A stretch of DNA of 64,000 nucleotides from Aggregatibacter segnis (lineage in GTDB: Bacteria; Pseudomonadota; Gammaproteobacteria; Enterobacterales; Pasteurellaceae), in contig NZ_NRCW01000006.1 in NCBI RefSeq assembly GCF_003130075.1, positions 1 through 64,000 on the forward strand, given 5' to 3'. Within the stretch, counting starts at the first letter, position 1. Each line of letters begins with the position of its first letter. Below, in pieces: positions 32,236 to 43,469 of this stretch. A program made the translations under genes and the position numbers. A model generated the notes under the pieces. The model made no database searches and was not told where the DNA came from. It saw nothing but the letters and a program-made list of their open reading frames with translations.

Positions 32236-33951
32236 TTACGCCTTAATTTGGCTTTTTAAGAAGTCAATCAATTGCTCTTTCGCAATCATTTGTTTCTCAC
32301 CGCTACGACGATTTTTGTATTCGATTTCGCCGTTGGCTAAATTTTTCTCACCGATGACGACCATGTGCGGCACACCGATAAGTTCCATGTCAGCAAACAT
32401 CACGCCCGGGCGTTCTTTACGATCATCAAAAATCACTTCCACGCCTTGTGCCAATAAAGTGCGGTATAAATCCTCAGCGAATTCTTGCACGCTTTCCGAT
32501 TTGTGCATATTCATCGGCACAATCGCCACGGTGAACGGCGCCATCGCATCGCTCGGCCAAATAATGCCGCGTTCATCATGATGTTGTTCAATAGCAGCAG
32601 CGACAACACGGGTCACACCAATACCATAGCAGCCCATGGTAACGACCGTAGGACGACCGTCTTCACCTTGCACTGTCGCATTCATCGCGTTGGAGTATTT
32701 GTCGCCTAATTGGAAGATATGGCCGACTTCAATACCGCGTTTAATTAATAAGGTACCTTTGCCATCCGGACTTGGGTCACCTTCCACCACGTTACGAATA
32801 TCCGCCACTTTCGGCAACGCCACATCGCGTTCCCAGTTAATGTTGAAATAGTGTTTACCGTCAATGTTAGCGCCAGCGCTGAAATCGGACATGATTGCCA
32901 CGCTGCGGTCAATAATAACCGGAATGTCTAAGTTAACCGGCCCAAGGGAACCTACACCTGCGCCAATTTTGGCTTTAATGGCGGCTTCATCAGCAAATTC
33001 AAATGGGGAAGCCACTTCTGCAAGTTTTTCCGCTTTAACTTCGTTTAATTCGTGATCGCCACGAATGATTAACGCCACTAGCGGCTGTTCTTCACTAGCC
33101 CCTTTTACAATCAAGGTCTTAACGGTTTTCTCAATCGGTTGGTTAAATTGCGCGACAAGCTCCGCAATGGTTTTCGCATTCGGTGTATCCACCAATTCCA
33201 TCGCTTTAGTTGGTGCGGCACGCTCCCCCACCGCCACCGCTTCGGCAAGTTCGATGTTCGCCGCATAATCGGATTCCGTGGAGAAAATCACATCATCTTC
33301 ACCGCTGTTTGCCAACACTTGGAACTCATGGGATGCGCTACCGCCGATAGAACCGGTATCCGCCTGCACGGCACGGAAATCTAAACCTAAACGGGTGAAA
33401 ATGTTGCTGTAAGTTTGATACATCACCTCATAGGTTTGTTGCAAACTTTCTTTGTCCATGTGGAAAGAATAAGCATCTTTCATGATAAATTCGCGGCTAC
33501 GCATCACACCGAAACGTGGACGCACTTCGTCACGGAACTTGGTTTGAATATGATATAAATTAAGAGGAAGCTGACGGTAAGAGGTCACTTCACGACGCAT
33601 TAAATCGGTGATGGCTTCTTCATTGGTCGGACCGATCACGAAACTCCGTTCGCCGCGGTCGGTGAAACGCAATAATTCCGGACCATACTGATCCCAACGA
33701 CCGGACTCTTGCCATAATTCTGCCGGTTGCACAACGGGCATTTTGATCTCGATAGCACCGCTTTTATTCATTTCTTCGCGAATGATGTTTTCCACTTTTT
33801 GTAGCACGCGCCAACCGGTTGGCATCCAGTTATAAAGCCCGGAAGCTAGAGGGCGAATCATGCCCGCACGCAACATGAGTTGATGGCTAACAATCGCCGC
33901 TTCTGCCGGGGTTTCTTTTAAGGTGGATAATAAATATTTACTTGTACGCAT
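32236..33951 (-). CDS. proS: Prolyl-tRNA synthetase
   Basis: 571 aa, the usual bacterial length with an editing insert (about 225-405) between class II motifs 2 and 3. Motif 2 region: [20 protein letters not shown]; motif 3: [10 protein letters not shown]-terminal anticodon domain from about 460. It charges tRNA-Pro and edits Ala-tRNA-Pro. Confidence 0.97.
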   Translation of the reverse strand: MRTSKYLLSTLKETPAEAAIVSHQLMLRAGMIRPLASGLYNWMPTGWRVLQKVENIIREEMNKSGAIEIKMPVVQPAELWQESGRWDQYGPELLRFTDRGERSFVIGPTNEEAITDLMRREVTSYRQLPLNLYHIQTKFRDEVRPRFGVMRSREFIMKDAYSFHMDKESLQQTYEVMYQTYSNIFTRLGLDFRAVQADTGSIGGSASHEFQVLANSGEDDVIFSTESDYAANIELAEAVAVGERAAPTKAMELVDTPNAKTIAELVAQFNQPIEKTVKTLIVKGASEEQPLVALIIRGDHELNEVKAEKLAEVASPFEFADEAAIKAKIGAGVGSLGPVNLDIPVIIDRSVAIMSDFSAGANIDGKHYFNINWERDVALPKVADIRNVVEGDPSPDGKGTLLIKRGIEVGHIFQLGDKYSNAMNATVQGEDGRPTVVTMGCYGIGVTRVVAAAIEQHHDERGIIWPSDAMAPFTVAIVPMNMHKSESVQEFAEDLYRTLLAQGVEVIFDDRKERPGVMFADMELIGVPHMVVIGEKNLANGEIEYKNRRSGEKQMIAKEQLIDFLKSQIKA

Positions 33952-34104
33952 TGAATTACCTATAATTCCAAGAATTTTAAAAATACGAGAAAAAAATTGG
34001 CGTTAGTGTATCTAATGCGCACGCAAAAGCAAAGAAGAAATCAGGTTTCACGCCTTATAATCCCCGCTAAAAATGCCAATTTAACCCCAGAAAAAGGAAT
34101 CATC

Positions 34105-35499
34105 ATGTCAGCCCTTTATCAAGCCCTTCCCGCCGTCGATAAATTACTCAAAACCCCGCAAGGAGAACAATTCGTGGCAGAATTTGGCCATAGTGCCACT
34201 GTCAGCGTGTCTCGCGAGATGTTGCAACAAGCGCGCGAATATATAAAACGCCATGAAAATCTACCGCACTTTTTGCAAACAACCGACGCTACCTTTCAAC
34301 ATATCCACCAACAATTATTGTTACAACAACGGGTGAATATTAGGAGTGTACATAATTTAACCGGCACAGTATTGCACACCAATCTCGGGCGCGCGTTGTG
34401 GTCACCGGCGGCACAAGAAGCTGCGCTGGATGCCATGCAGGGCAATGTGGCGCTGGAATATGATTTAGCGGCTGGCGAGCGCAGTCATCGAGATAACTAC
34501 ATCAGCGACTTACTGCAACAACTCACGGGCGCAGAGGCGGCCTGTGTAGTAAACAACAACGCAGCGGCAGTATTACTGATGCTGGCAACTTTCGCGCAAG
34601 GGAAAGAGGTGATCATCTCCCGTGGTGAATTGATTGAAATCGGTGGTGCTTTCCGCATTCCCGACATCATGGCACAGGCTGGTTGCAAACTAGTGGAAGT
34701 GGGCACCACCAACCGTACCCATTTAAAAGATTATCGCAACGCAATTAATGAAAATACCGCCTTTTTAATGAAAGTTCACAGCAGTAACTACCAAATTTGC
34801 GGTTTCACGCATTCTGTTGATGAACAAGAGCTGGCGGAATTAGGCAAAGAATTTGGCATTCCGGTCATAACGGACTTAGGCAGTGGCGCGTTAATCGATC
34901 TGAAACAATTTGACTTGCCGGAAGAACCGACGGTGCAAGAAAAATTACAACAGGGTCTGGATTTGATTTCCTTCTCCGGTGACAAACTGCTTGGCGGGCC
35001 ACAAGCGGGCATTATCGTGGGTAAAAAAGCATTGATTCAACAGCTACAAGCCCATCCGCTCAAACGCGTGCTACGTTGCGACAAAGTCACACTCGCCGGG
35101 CTGGAAGCCACTTTGCGTTTGTATTTGCAACCGGAAAAAATCACTGAAAAACTGACCGCACTTCATCTGCTCACTCAGCCTGTAGCCCAATTACAAGCAC
35201 AAGCAGAACAACTGAAAGTGCGGTTGGAAAATCGCTTAAATGCAGACTACCTTGTTACTATTGAACCAAGCGAAGCGCAGGTTGGTAGCGGCTCTCAACC
35301 ATTGGCACGAATTCCGTCAGTTGCGGTCACCATTGCGCCGGCAACAGAAAAAATGCCGACAAAAACCACCGCACTTTTCGCCCGTTTATTGGCGCTACCG
35401 CAACCGGTTATCGGGCGCATTGAACGGGATAAAATTTGGTTGGATTTACGCAGTTTGGCTAATCTCGAACGCTTGCTCAACACGTTGGAGGCGCTATGA
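34105..35499 (+). CDS. selA: L-seryl-tRNA(Sec) selenium transferase
   Basis: 464 aa from ATG 34105 ([15 protein letters not shown]), behind a GGAAT site; an earlier in-frame ATG at 33997 lacks a ribosome site. PLP-dependent enzyme with the Schiff-base Lys in [14 protein letters not shown]. It converts Ser-tRNA(Sec) to Sec-tRNA(Sec). It overlaps selB by ATGA, so the two are translationally coupled. Confidence 0.96.
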   Translation: MSALYQALPAVDKLLKTPQGEQFVAEFGHSATVSVSREMLQQAREYIKRHENLPHFLQTTDATFQHIHQQLLLQQRVNIRSVHNLTGTVLHTNLGRALWSPAAQEAALDAMQGNVALEYDLAAGERSHRDNYISDLLQQLTGAEAACVVNNNAAAVLLMLATFAQGKEVIISRGELIEIGGAFRIPDIMAQAGCKLVEVGTTNRTHLKDYRNAINENTAFLMKVHSSNYQICGFTHSVDEQELAELGKEFGIPVITDLGSGALIDLKQFDLPEEPTVQEKLQQGLDLISFSGDKLLGGPQAGIIVGKKALIQQLQAHPLKRVLRCDKVTLAGLEATLRLYLQPEKITEKLTALHLLTQPVAQLQAQAEQLKVRLENRLNADYLVTIEPSEAQVGSGSQPLARIPSVAVTIAPATEKMPTKTTALFARLLALPQPVIGRIERDKIWLDLRSLANLERLLNTLEAL

Positions 35500-37355
35500 T
35501 TATTGTTACATCTGGACACGTTGACCACGGCAAAACCGCACTATTGCAAGCCCTCACCGGCACGCATACGGCACATTTACCGGAAGAAAAAAAACGCGGC
35601 ATGACCATTGATTTAGGTTACGCCTATTTGCCGTTAAAAGATCAAATCCTCGGCTTTATCGATGTACCGGGGCACGAACGTTTTCTTGCCAATATGTTGG
35701 CAGGCTTAGGCGGCATTCATTACGCCATGCTTATCGTTGCCGCAGACGAAGGCGTGCAAGCGCAAACCATCGAGCACTTAAACATTTTGAGCTTGTTGCA
35801 ATTGCAGGAAATCATGGTGGTGATCACCAAAGCCGACCGCGCCGATGCGCAACAAATTGACGCATTAGAACGACAGCTACGCCAACAATACGCCCTCTTG
35901 GCGAACAGCAAATTCTTCGTGACCTCTGCCACCACCGGTCAGGGTATTGAAACATTACGCGATTATTTGGCGCAGTTGCCGGAATTATCGGACACGGAAA
36001 AACCGTTCCGTTATGCCATCGACCGTATTTTCACCATTAAAGGTGCCGGCACCGTGGTGACAGGCACCGCATTTGCGGGCAAAGTTGCCATCGACGACGA
36101 ATTGTATTTAAGCAATGGGCAAAAAGTGCGGGTGAAAAATATCCACGCACAAAACGAACAAAGCACGGAAGGCTTGGCGGGGCAACGCCTGGCATTAAAT
36201 ATTAACCTGGATTTCGACCGCACGTTAATTGAACGCGGCGATTGGTTGTTCTCCCAACCGCCTGCCAAGGCGACAGATCGCGTCACCGTTTGGCTCGAAA
36301 ACCAAATTCCACTGAACGAAAGCCAACCGGTGCATATTTATCACGCCGCCTCACACACCACGGGCAAGCTGACGTTATTGCAACAACCCAAACTCGCACC
36401 TCAGCAACACGCGCTGGCAGAACTGATTTTAGAACAACCGTTATTTTTGGCGCATGGCGACAAAATCATCTTACGTAACAGCAACTCGACCACCGTACTC
36501 GGTGGCGCAAAAGTAATTGAAATCCATTCGCCGAAACGCCATAAGCGTACAGAAGCCCGTTTCGATTATTTACGCCAACTGATTCAAGCAGAAACAGCCG
36601 AAAAACGCACCGCACTTTATCTGCAAAATCATGCGGTGGAAGCCGAGCAGTTAATGTGGATTGAACAGCTGACAGACTCCCAACTGAACGACATTCTTGA
36701 AAAGAACGGCGACATTCGCTTCCAAAGCTGGTGCTTTAATGCCGATTATCGCACGCAACAAACAGCGAAATTATTGACCGCACTTGCGCAATATCACGAA
36801 CAACATCCCGACCAACTCGGCTTAGGTAAAGCCCGTTTATATCGCATTGCAGCACTGAATCAGCCGGAAAAACTGATTTATCATTTTATTGATGAATTAT
36901 TAGCCGAGAACCAGCTACAGCAAACCCGTGGTTGGCTACACACCGCCGATCATAAAATTCAATTTAATGAACAAGAGCGTGCATTATGGCAGCAAGTTCT
37001 TGAACAATTTGAGCAACATAACGGACAAGCATTGTGGGTGCGTGATCTTGCGGGCTTATTAGGACAGGAAGAAAGCGCTATGCGCAACTTCCTCTACAAA
37101 GCCGGTAAATTAGGCTATCTCACCGCCGTGGTAAAAGACCGTTTCTTCCTGACCGAAAACATTTATGCCACCGCCCGTTTAATTAAACAGCTTGTCGCCG
37201 GAAAAGAAGGTATATCGGTAAACGAATTGCGTGATGCGTTACAATTCGGACGCAAAATGACCGTGCAACTGGTGGAATATTTCGACCGCTGTGGTTTCTT
37301 ACGTCGCAAAGGTAATATTCACGTGTTACGCGATGCGGACGTGTTTGATCTATAA
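35496..37355 (+). CDS. selB: Selenocysteine-specific elongation factor SelB
   Basis: 619 aa. GTPase domain: [11 protein letters not shown] (G1), DVPGHERF (G3), TKAD (G4). EF-Tu-like beta-barrel domains precede four C-terminal winged helices (from about 370) that bind the SECIS hairpin. It delivers Sec-tRNA to UGA codons. No selenoprotein gene is visible in this window. Confidence 0.96.
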   Translation: MIIVTSGHVDHGKTALLQALTGTHTAHLPEEKKRGMTIDLGYAYLPLKDQILGFIDVPGHERFLANMLAGLGGIHYAMLIVAADEGVQAQTIEHLNILSLLQLQEIMVVITKADRADAQQIDALERQLRQQYALLANSKFFVTSATTGQGIETLRDYLAQLPELSDTEKPFRYAIDRIFTIKGAGTVVTGTAFAGKVAIDDELYLSNGQKVRVKNIHAQNEQSTEGLAGQRLALNINLDFDRTLIERGDWLFSQPPAKATDRVTVWLENQIPLNESQPVHIYHAASHTTGKLTLLQQPKLAPQQHALAELILEQPLFLAHGDKIILRNSNSTTVLGGAKVIEIHSPKRHKRTEARFDYLRQLIQAETAEKRTALYLQNHAVEAEQLMWIEQLTDSQLNDILEKNGDIRFQSWCFNADYRTQQTAKLLTALAQYHEQHPDQLGLGKARLYRIAALNQPEKLIYHFIDELLAENQLQQTRGWLHTADHKIQFNEQERALWQQVLEQFEQHNGQALWVRDLAGLLGQEESAMRNFLYKAGKLGYLTAVVKDRFFLTENIYATARLIKQLVAGKEGISVNELRDALQFGRKMTVQLVEYFDRCGFLRRKGNIHVLRDADVFDL

Positions 37356-37400
37356 AGTGCGGCCGTTTTTGACAACGTTTTTTAACACATAGGAGCTTCC

Positions 37401-38306
37401 ATGAAAAAACTTCTCGTTTCTGCTTTAGCCGTCGCCGGTCTAACGCTTACAGGCTGCAATGATGAAGAAAAAAATGCTCTTTCCGAACAAGTGAAAAAAC
37501 AAACCCAAACAATCGAGCAGCTAAATGCACAAGTGAATACCTTACAAAGACAGGTTTTGGATTTGGCGGAAAATCAAGCCATTCAAGTAGAACCGGAAGT
37601 CCTCTTCCAAAGATCAGAAATCATTTCACCTACAAAAGCTACCGATGATACTTCCATTAACAAAGTCAAATTCGATATTACGATGTTAAAAACCAATTCG
37701 GATTGGCTAACTGCTTTGTTATTAAATGAAGTCATTGCCTCATTCAATGTGGAAGGGCAGCCTAAAATCGAAACTAAACAACAGTTTATTGAACGATTAG
37801 AGAAAGACATGGCTGAAACCCTAAAAGAAGCAAGAGAGTATGAAACCTTGGCGATAGAAACCAAAGTTGGCATGGAATATTTAGGGCAACGGGAAAACTT
37901 AGCCTCCTTCACCCTCCACTATTATAGTTATTCCGGTGGTGCGCACGGGATGTATTCCACCCATTTTGTGAACGTTGATTTAGACAAAAAAGCCGTCATT
38001 CGATTAGACGATGTCTTTACTAAAGCACAACAAAACAAAGTTAAAGCGTTGCTATGGGAGATTTACCAAAATGAATCTCGTGGCGATAACGGTGAACAGC
38101 AAGAGCCTTTTACCGCAAAAGCCGATTTTTACCTCAGTGATAATTTCTATTTTTCACAAGATGGCATTGTGTTTGTCTATCCACCTTATGCCCTTGGCCC
38201 TTATGCAGCAGGTGAAAAGGAACTGCGCCTGTCTTTATATGATGATGAAGTCAAAGCCTTGTTAACACCGGCATTTAAATTTTTAGGAAAAAATTACGTT
38301 GAATAA
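37401..38306 (+). CDS. RsiV-like (DUF3298) lipoprotein
   Basis: 301 aa. The lipoprotein signal ends in LTLTGC (Cys19), followed by a short coiled coil (KKQTQTIEQLNAQVNTLQRQ, about 32-55). The C-terminal DUF3298-type domain has YSYSGGAHGMYS and PPYALGPYAAGEKE. Probably an outer-membrane or periplasmic lipoprotein, perhaps ligand- or lysozyme-binding by analogy with RsiV. Flanked by terminators, so monocistronic. Confidence 0.8.
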   Translation: MKKLLVSALAVAGLTLTGCNDEEKNALSEQVKKQTQTIEQLNAQVNTLQRQVLDLAENQAIQVEPEVLFQRSEIISPTKATDDTSINKVKFDITMLKTNSDWLTALLLNEVIASFNVEGQPKIETKQQFIERLEKDMAETLKEAREYETLAIETKVGMEYLGQRENLASFTLHYYSYSGGAHGMYSTHFVNVDLDKKAVIRLDDVFTKAQQNKVKALLWEIYQNESRGDNGEQQEPFTAKADFYLSDNFYFSQDGIVFVYPPYALGPYAAGEKELRLSLYDDEVKALLTPAFKFLGKNYVE

Positions 38307-38311
38307 CAAAC

Positions 38312-38347
38312 AAAAATCCCCAAGCGCATACTTGGGGATTTTTTTAA
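38312..38347. terminator. Bidirectional terminator
   Basis: AAATCCCCAAG and CTTGGGGATTT with T-runs on both sides, between the convergent lipoprotein and mgtC-type genes. Confidence 0.9.
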
Positions 38348-39063
38348 TTCTCTAATTCTAAACTCAGCACATCCGGTTCATTCTTTAGTAATAAGTACAA
38401 TTCATGAATGGTGTCTTTGTCATTAATCGTACAACGAATCGTCAATTTGGTTTCACCGTTTGCCTGATCTTTCATATTAATATTTTCAATCAGATGGTTA
38501 TGGGTATGTAGCAGCTGAATAAATTGCCCCACTGCGGCTGGCGACGCCAATGTGGCGGTAATGCGGGTTTTCTTCTTTTTCTCATAACGGCGCACCCAAC
38601 GATGCACAGACGGGCTCAAACGAATGGCGATTAAAATCATGAAGGTGGCAATAATCGCATCAAAATAGAATCCTGCGCCGGAAGCAATACCGATACCCGC
38701 GGCCGCCCAAATAATCGCCGCCGTGGTCAAGCCAGAAATGGCATCGTTATGTTTACGCAAAATCACGCCTGCACCAAGGAAACCGATGCCGCTAATCACC
38801 TGAGCCGCCAAACGCATTGGATCGGTACGAATATTTTCCGACACTTGCGCATAATGTTCGGCTGATTGAATGGAAACAATGGTGAGTACGCAGGTCGTCA
38901 CCGCAATAATCATGCAAGTTTTTACCCCCACGGGTTTGGCTTTTAATTCACGTTCCAAACCAATGATGCCGCCCAGCACCATGGCAAACGCCATTTTAAC
39001 GAAAATAAAGAAATGGCTGTCTCGCGCCAATGTTTCAAAAAAAACGGATAGGTTACTCATCAT
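38344..39063 (-). CDS. MgtC/SapB-family membrane protein
   Basis: 239 aa. Five membrane helices in the N-terminal 150 residues carry the family signature GGIIGLERELKAKPVGVKTC and GIGFLGAGVI. A soluble ACT-like C-terminal domain follows (about 165-239). Family members affect Mg2+ starvation survival and F-type ATPase activity. Start is the first of two ATGs; the gene follows rluE by one base. Confidence 0.88.
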   Translation of the reverse strand: MMSNLSVFFETLARDSHFFIFVKMAFAMVLGGIIGLERELKAKPVGVKTCMIIAVTTCVLTIVSIQSAEHYAQVSENIRTDPMRLAAQVISGIGFLGAGVILRKHNDAISGLTTAAIIWAAAGIGIASGAGFYFDAIIATFMILIAIRLSPSVHRWVRRYEKKKKTRITATLASPAAVGQFIQLLHTHNHLIENINMKDQANGETKLTIRCTINDKDTIHELYLLLKNEPDVLSLELEN

Positions 39064-39064
39064 G

Positions 39065-39766
39065 TTAAATTGTTAATCCAAGTGATTGATAAAGTTGTTT
39101 TAGTTCATCTTGCGTTAAAGTGCGGTAGGTTTTTGGCGCTAAATTTTGTAGCGTAAAACCGGCAAGCTGATAACGAATTAAACGCAATGTCGGAAAACCA
39201 ATATGCGCTGTCATTCTACGCACTTGGCGATTTCGCCCCTCATAAATTTTAATTTCTAACCATGATGTAGGAATATTTTTTCGCTCGCGAATGGGCGGAA
39301 CACGTTGCCATAAACAGTCCGGTTCGGAAATCAACCGCACTTTTGCCGGTTTTGTCATACCATCTTTTAATTGCACACCCCGCCGAAGTTGCTCTAACGC
39401 GGTTTCATCAGGCACGCCTTCCACCTGTACCCAGTAAGTTTTTTCCATTTTAAACTTAGGTTCCGCCAAGCGATGTTGAATCTCCCCGTTGTTAGTCAAC
39501 AACAATAATCCCTCACTATCGCGATCCAGCCGCCCGACAGGATAAACGTCACCGATATCAATAAAATCTTTCAACGTGCTACGGCCATTTTCATCACTAA
39601 ATTGGCACAACACATCAAAGGGTTTGTTGAACAGAATTACTTGAGTTTGAGAAAACGCGATTTTAGGCTTAGAAACACCACCAAAATGAACCGCACTTTG
39701 TGCTGGTTTTCTCCGTTTTTGGGATTTTCGCCGAAAAGATGTTGGCTGCATAAATAAGATATTCAT
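39065..39766 (-). CDS. rluE: 23S rRNA pseudouridine synthase RluE
   Basis: 233 aa. RsuA-family catalytic core with the Asp motif [18 protein letters not shown], preceded by a basic tail and no S4 domain, which fits RluE (U2457 in E. coli numbering). [10 protein letters not shown] is the second family motif. Probably co-transcribed with the mgtC-type gene. Confidence 0.9.
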   Translation of the reverse strand: MNILFMQPTSFRRKSQKRRKPAQSAVHFGGVSKPKIAFSQTQVILFNKPFDVLCQFSDENGRSTLKDFIDIGDVYPVGRLDRDSEGLLLLTNNGEIQHRLAEPKFKMEKTYWVQVEGVPDETALEQLRRGVQLKDGMTKPAKVRLISEPDCLWQRVPPIRERKNIPTSWLEIKIYEGRNRQVRRMTAHIGFPTLRLIRYQLAGFTLQNLAPKTYRTLTQDELKQLYQSLGLTI

Positions 39767-40091
39767 AAAAATTTTGCATACTTTATCACCAATTGAAGCA
39801 AAATCTAAATTTACGTCCTAAATAAATGCACAAAATAGGGAACTTTTTCATCATTAGCGTTTTATTCGGCATTTTACGCCCTTTTTTAGCAAGTTAACGT
39901 TGTTTTTTTATAAATCTCATTTTTTTATTCTAAAAATTAAATTTTAAAAAAGAATAAAAAACTATAATTTAAAAATAATTTAATTAAAAATAACGTAAAT
40001 TTTCGTAATTTGTTATTTTTGTCTATTGACTCGCGTTTTTATTGATTTATATTGAGGCTCTAACATTTTTTTAACTTTAACAGGTTGTTCC
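39767..40091 (+). promoter_or_regulatory. Gene-free region with promoter for the NSS transporter
   Basis: 325 bp, strongly A/T-rich. TTGACT (40026-40031) with TATATT (40048-40053) at a 16-bp spacing is the best plus-strand promoter. No known methionine riboswitch or T-box fold was seen. Confidence 0.5.
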
Positions 40092-41591
40092 ATGACTCAA
40101 ACACATAAACGTGAAACATTCTCCGGACGCAGAGCCTTTATTTTTGCGGCGATCGGTTCGGCAGTTGGCTTAGGAAACATTTGGCGTTTCCCTTATGTTA
40201 CTTATGAAAACGGCGGCGGCGCCTTTATTATCCCTTACATTGTGGCGTTATTAACGGCCGGCATTCCTTTAGTCTTTTTAGATTATGCTTTAGGCCACAA
40301 ATTCCGCGCCTCTCCACCATTAGCTTATCGCAAGCTCAAAACCGCTTTTGAAACCTTCGGTTGGTGGCAAGTGATGATCAACGTGATTATTGGTCTTTAC
40401 TATGCGGTTATTCTTGGCTGGGCAGCAAGCTATGCTTATTATTCCTTCAGCTCCGCTTGGGGGAGCAATCCGGTAGATTTCTTCTTACATGAACACATTA
40501 AGATGGCAAGTGAGGTGGCATTAAGCTTGGATTTCGTTGACACTGTTGTCGGTCCGTTACTTGCCGTGTGGATTATCACATTGTTGATTCTTTCTTTTGG
40601 CGTACAAAAAGGCGTAGCACGTTCTTCCGTTATCTTTATGCCAATTTTGGTGATCATGTTCATTACCTTAGTGGTCTATTCCTTGTTCTTACCGGGTGCA
40701 GAAAAAGGCCTTGATGCCTTATTCTCACCAAACTGGGACAAATTAGCCGACCCAAGCGTTTGGATTGCCGCATACGGCCAGATTTTCTTCTCACTTTCCA
40801 TTTGCTTCGGCATCATGTTGACTTATGCCTCTTACTTGAAAAAAGAATCGGATTTAACCGGCGCGGGCTTAGTGGTTGGCTTTGCTAATAGTAGCTTTGA
40901 AGTATTAGCAGGTATCGGCGTATTCTCTGCGTTAGGATTCATTGCTGTCGCCAACGGACAAGATGTCAGCGAGGTTGCCAAAGGCGGTATCGGCTTAGCC
41001 TTCTTTGCCTTCCCAACCATCATTAACCAAGCACCGTTAGGTCAATTATTGGGCGTATTATTCTTCGGGTCTTTAGTTTTCGCCGGCTTAACCTCTTTCA
41101 TTTCCGTATTAGAAGTGATCATTGCGGCGGTACAAGATAAATTACGATTACGTCGTGCACATGCAACATTCTTGGTGGGCTTACCAATGATGGTGGCATC
41201 CACCTTATTATTTGGTACGGCTGCCGGCTTACCGATGCTTGATACCATGGACAACTTCGTCAACATGTTCGGTATCGTGGCTGTGGCGTTCTTCTCTTTA
41301 CTCTCCATCATCGTTACCGGCAGATTAAAAGAACTTGGTGAACACTTAAACGAAACCGGTTCTTTCAAAGTTGGCGCAATCTGGAAAGCCTGCATTGTAG
41401 TCACTACCGGCGTATTGGCGTTCATGCTTTACAAAGAAGCCACCAAAGTATTGGCAAACGGCTACGAAGGCTATCCTGAATGGTTCGTTAACACCTTCGG
41501 TTGGGGCATGGCAATCGGTTTAGTCATTATCAGTTTCTTACTTTCCCGTTTACCGTGGAAAAATCTCACACAAACACAAGGAGAAAAATAA
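40092..41591 (+). CDS. Sodium-dependent NSS-family amino-acid transporter
   Basis: 499 aa with about 12 membrane segments. The TM1 signature [19 protein letters not shown] holds the Na+ and substrate site of LeuT-fold transporters, and [20 protein letters not shown] is TM6. The tiny gene directly after it is a MetS-type small subunit, so a methionine/alanine importer of the MetPS type is likely. Confidence 0.9.
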   Translation: MTQTHKRETFSGRRAFIFAAIGSAVGLGNIWRFPYVTYENGGGAFIIPYIVALLTAGIPLVFLDYALGHKFRASPPLAYRKLKTAFETFGWWQVMINVIIGLYYAVILGWAASYAYYSFSSAWGSNPVDFFLHEHIKMASEVALSLDFVDTVVGPLLAVWIITLLILSFGVQKGVARSSVIFMPILVIMFITLVVYSLFLPGAEKGLDALFSPNWDKLADPSVWIAAYGQIFFSLSICFGIMLTYASYLKKESDLTGAGLVVGFANSSFEVLAGIGVFSALGFIAVANGQDVSEVAKGGIGLAFFAFPTIINQAPLGQLLGVLFFGSLVFAGLTSFISVLEVIIAAVQDKLRLRRAHATFLVGLPMMVASTLLFGTAAGLPMLDTMDNFVNMFGIVAVAFFSLLSIIVTGRLKELGEHLNETGSFKVGAIWKACIVVTTGVLAFMLYKEATKVLANGYEGYPEWFVNTFGWGMAIGLVIISFLLSRLPWKNLTQTQGEK

Positions 41592-41592
41592 G

Positions 41593-41685
41593 ATGTCAAC
41601 CAACGCAATTATCATGATGGCTATCGCGCTCATCATTATCTGGGGCGGATTATTGGTTTCCCTCATTAGATTACCGAAAGAATAA
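41593..41685 (+). CDS. MetS-type NSS transporter small subunit
   Basis: 30 aa, starting one base after the transporter stop. Sequence: MSTNAIIMMAIALIIIWGG and a LLVSLIRLPKE end. One membrane helix closes with the typical basic tail of MetS-family small subunits, which in Corynebacterium are required for methionine uptake by MetP. Easily missed because of its size. Confidence 0.85.
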   Translation: MSTNAIIMMAIALIIIWGGLLVSLIRLPKE

Positions 41686-41703
41686 TTTAGGCTTTCAAAA
41701 ATA

Positions 41704-41738
41704 AAAATCCCATCAAATGTTTGATGGGATTTTTTATG
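41704..41738 (+). terminator. Terminator after the transporter pair
   Basis: AAATCCCATCAAA and TTTGATGGGATTT with a T-run, about 20 bp after the small-subunit stop. Confidence 0.9.
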
Positions 41739-41810
41739 GGAAAAGTGCGGTGGTTTTTTCATACGTTTTAAAACACCGCAAAAACCTACCGCATTTTGGT
41801 TCAACAAGCC

Positions 41811-43469
41811 TTATGACATCCGTCCGTTAGCGATGGGAATAACCTGATCACAAATTGCCATAGTAGAGGCGCGATGGCTCACTAGGATGATCAATTTTTC
41901 TGCTTTCACGTTTAGCAAGGATTGCAAAATCATGGCTTCGTTTAAGCTATCCAGATTGCTGGTCGGTTCGTCCAACAAAATAATCGGTGCATTGTGCAAG
42001 AAGGCGCGGGCAATACCGATACGTTGTTTTTCACCGTCAGAAAGGTTGTTCCCCATTTCAGTGATTTTAGTGTCGTAGCCTTCCGGCAAACTCATGATAA
42101 ATTCATGAATAGAGGCTTTTTTCGCTGCTTCAATTACTTGCTCTTTCGTTGCCTTACGGTTTGCCAACACAATATTTTCATACACGGTTTCATTGAAAAT
42201 ATAGGTTTGTTGGGTGATGTAAGCGATATTGTCGCGCAAATTCACCGTATTAATGTTTTTTAAGTCCGTATCGTTAATGCGAATACGGCCTTGTTGCGGA
42301 TCGTAAAAACGCATCATTAATTTCAGAAGCGTACTTTTCCCACTACCGCTGCGACCGTGAATACCGAGAATTTCACCTTTATTAAGCTGCAAATTCACAT
42401 CAGACAAAATTTGTTCGTCCGCATAAGCAAAACTGACGTTTTCTACGTTAATTTGCTGCACATCAGCGATATTCACACCATTTTCTACGTCTTTTAATTC
42501 CGGCTGTTCTGCCAATAACGCTAACACACGTTCGCCGCTAGCGAGGGTTTGCAATAAGTTGTTAGACAGGTTACTTAAAGCAATCACCGGGCCATAACTC
42601 GACATCAATAAAATCACACCAATGAGCAAGCCGGCAAAATCAATGTAATCGTAAGCAAAGAGCGTTAAGCCCACCAATAAAATCACGATATTAAAGAAAG
42701 ACACCGCGATTTCCGTGAGCGAACGCACGTTGCCTTCTTGTTGTTTGATTTTTAAAAAGGCTTGGTCGATTTTTTCACTGCGTTGGTGGATTTCCTGTAA
42801 ACGTTTTTCCTCGTTCCCGAAAAGTTGAATTTCTTTCATGCCACGAATGCTATCGAGGAAGAAATCGTTCATTTCGCCGACTAAGTCACGGTATTTACGG
42901 CCATCTTCACGCGCCATTTGGGTGGTAACGATAGGCAAAATAATGCCGACAGTCACATACGCTAAAAATGCCACCAACACGAACCACCAAGAAATATGCG
43001 CGAACACCGCCAATAAAATACCGGAGGTTAAAAAAGCAATGGCGATCGGCGCGATGGTGTGCGCATAAAACACTTCCAACAATTCAATGTCGTTGGTCAC
43101 CAAAGAAAGCAATTGACCGGATTGTTTGTCCTGCAATTTCACAAACGCCAAACGACGTAATGCACTGAACACTTTGTCGCGCAACAACGCCAATAATTTG
43201 AAGGCGATGTAATGGCCGGACATTTGTTCCAAATAACGTAAAATGCCACGCGCTACCGCCAGCACAATAAGTGCGGTCAAAATTTGCGATAAATTTAAGT
43301 GGGTGTGGAAGTTAAGCAATTCCGACAAGCCCATAGCTCCTAGCACCATAATGAAAATAGCGCTGAGGAAACCGAGGGTACCCATAATGATGGTGAAACT
43401 CATGATATGCGCCAATGGCGTCACCAATTTCATGAGCTGCCACATAACGACAAATCCATTCTTACGCAT
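41811..43469 (-). CDS. ABC exporter half-transporter, CydC-like
   Basis: 552 aa. A six-helix membrane domain (1-310) is fused to an ATPase: Walker A GRSGSGKST, signature LSDGEKQR, Walker B IILLDEPTSNLD. The partner starts upstream and overlaps by 8 bp. The pair has the order and sizes of CydDC-type cysteine/glutathione exporters, but the sequences could also belong to the separate HI0663/HI0664-type pair, so no symbol is given. Confidence 0.8.
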   Translation of the reverse strand: MRKNGFVVMWQLMKLVTPLAHIMSFTIIMGTLGFLSAIFIMVLGAMGLSELLNFHTHLNLSQILTALIVLAVARGILRYLEQMSGHYIAFKLLALLRDKVFSALRRLAFVKLQDKQSGQLLSLVTNDIELLEVFYAHTIAPIAIAFLTSGILLAVFAHISWWFVLVAFLAYVTVGIILPIVTTQMAREDGRKYRDLVGEMNDFFLDSIRGMKEIQLFGNEEKRLQEIHQRSEKIDQAFLKIKQQEGNVRSLTEIAVSFFNIVILLVGLTLFAYDYIDFAGLLIGVILLMSSYGPVIALSNLSNNLLQTLASGERVLALLAEQPELKDVENGVNIADVQQINVENVSFAYADEQILSDVNLQLNKGEILGIHGRSGSGKSTLLKLMMRFYDPQQGRIRINDTDLKNINTVNLRDNIAYITQQTYIFNETVYENIVLANRKATKEQVIEAAKKASIHEFIMSLPEGYDTKITEMGNNLSDGEKQRIGIARAFLHNAPIILLDEPTSNLDSLNEAMILQSLLNVKAEKLIILVSHRASTMAICDQVIPIANGRMS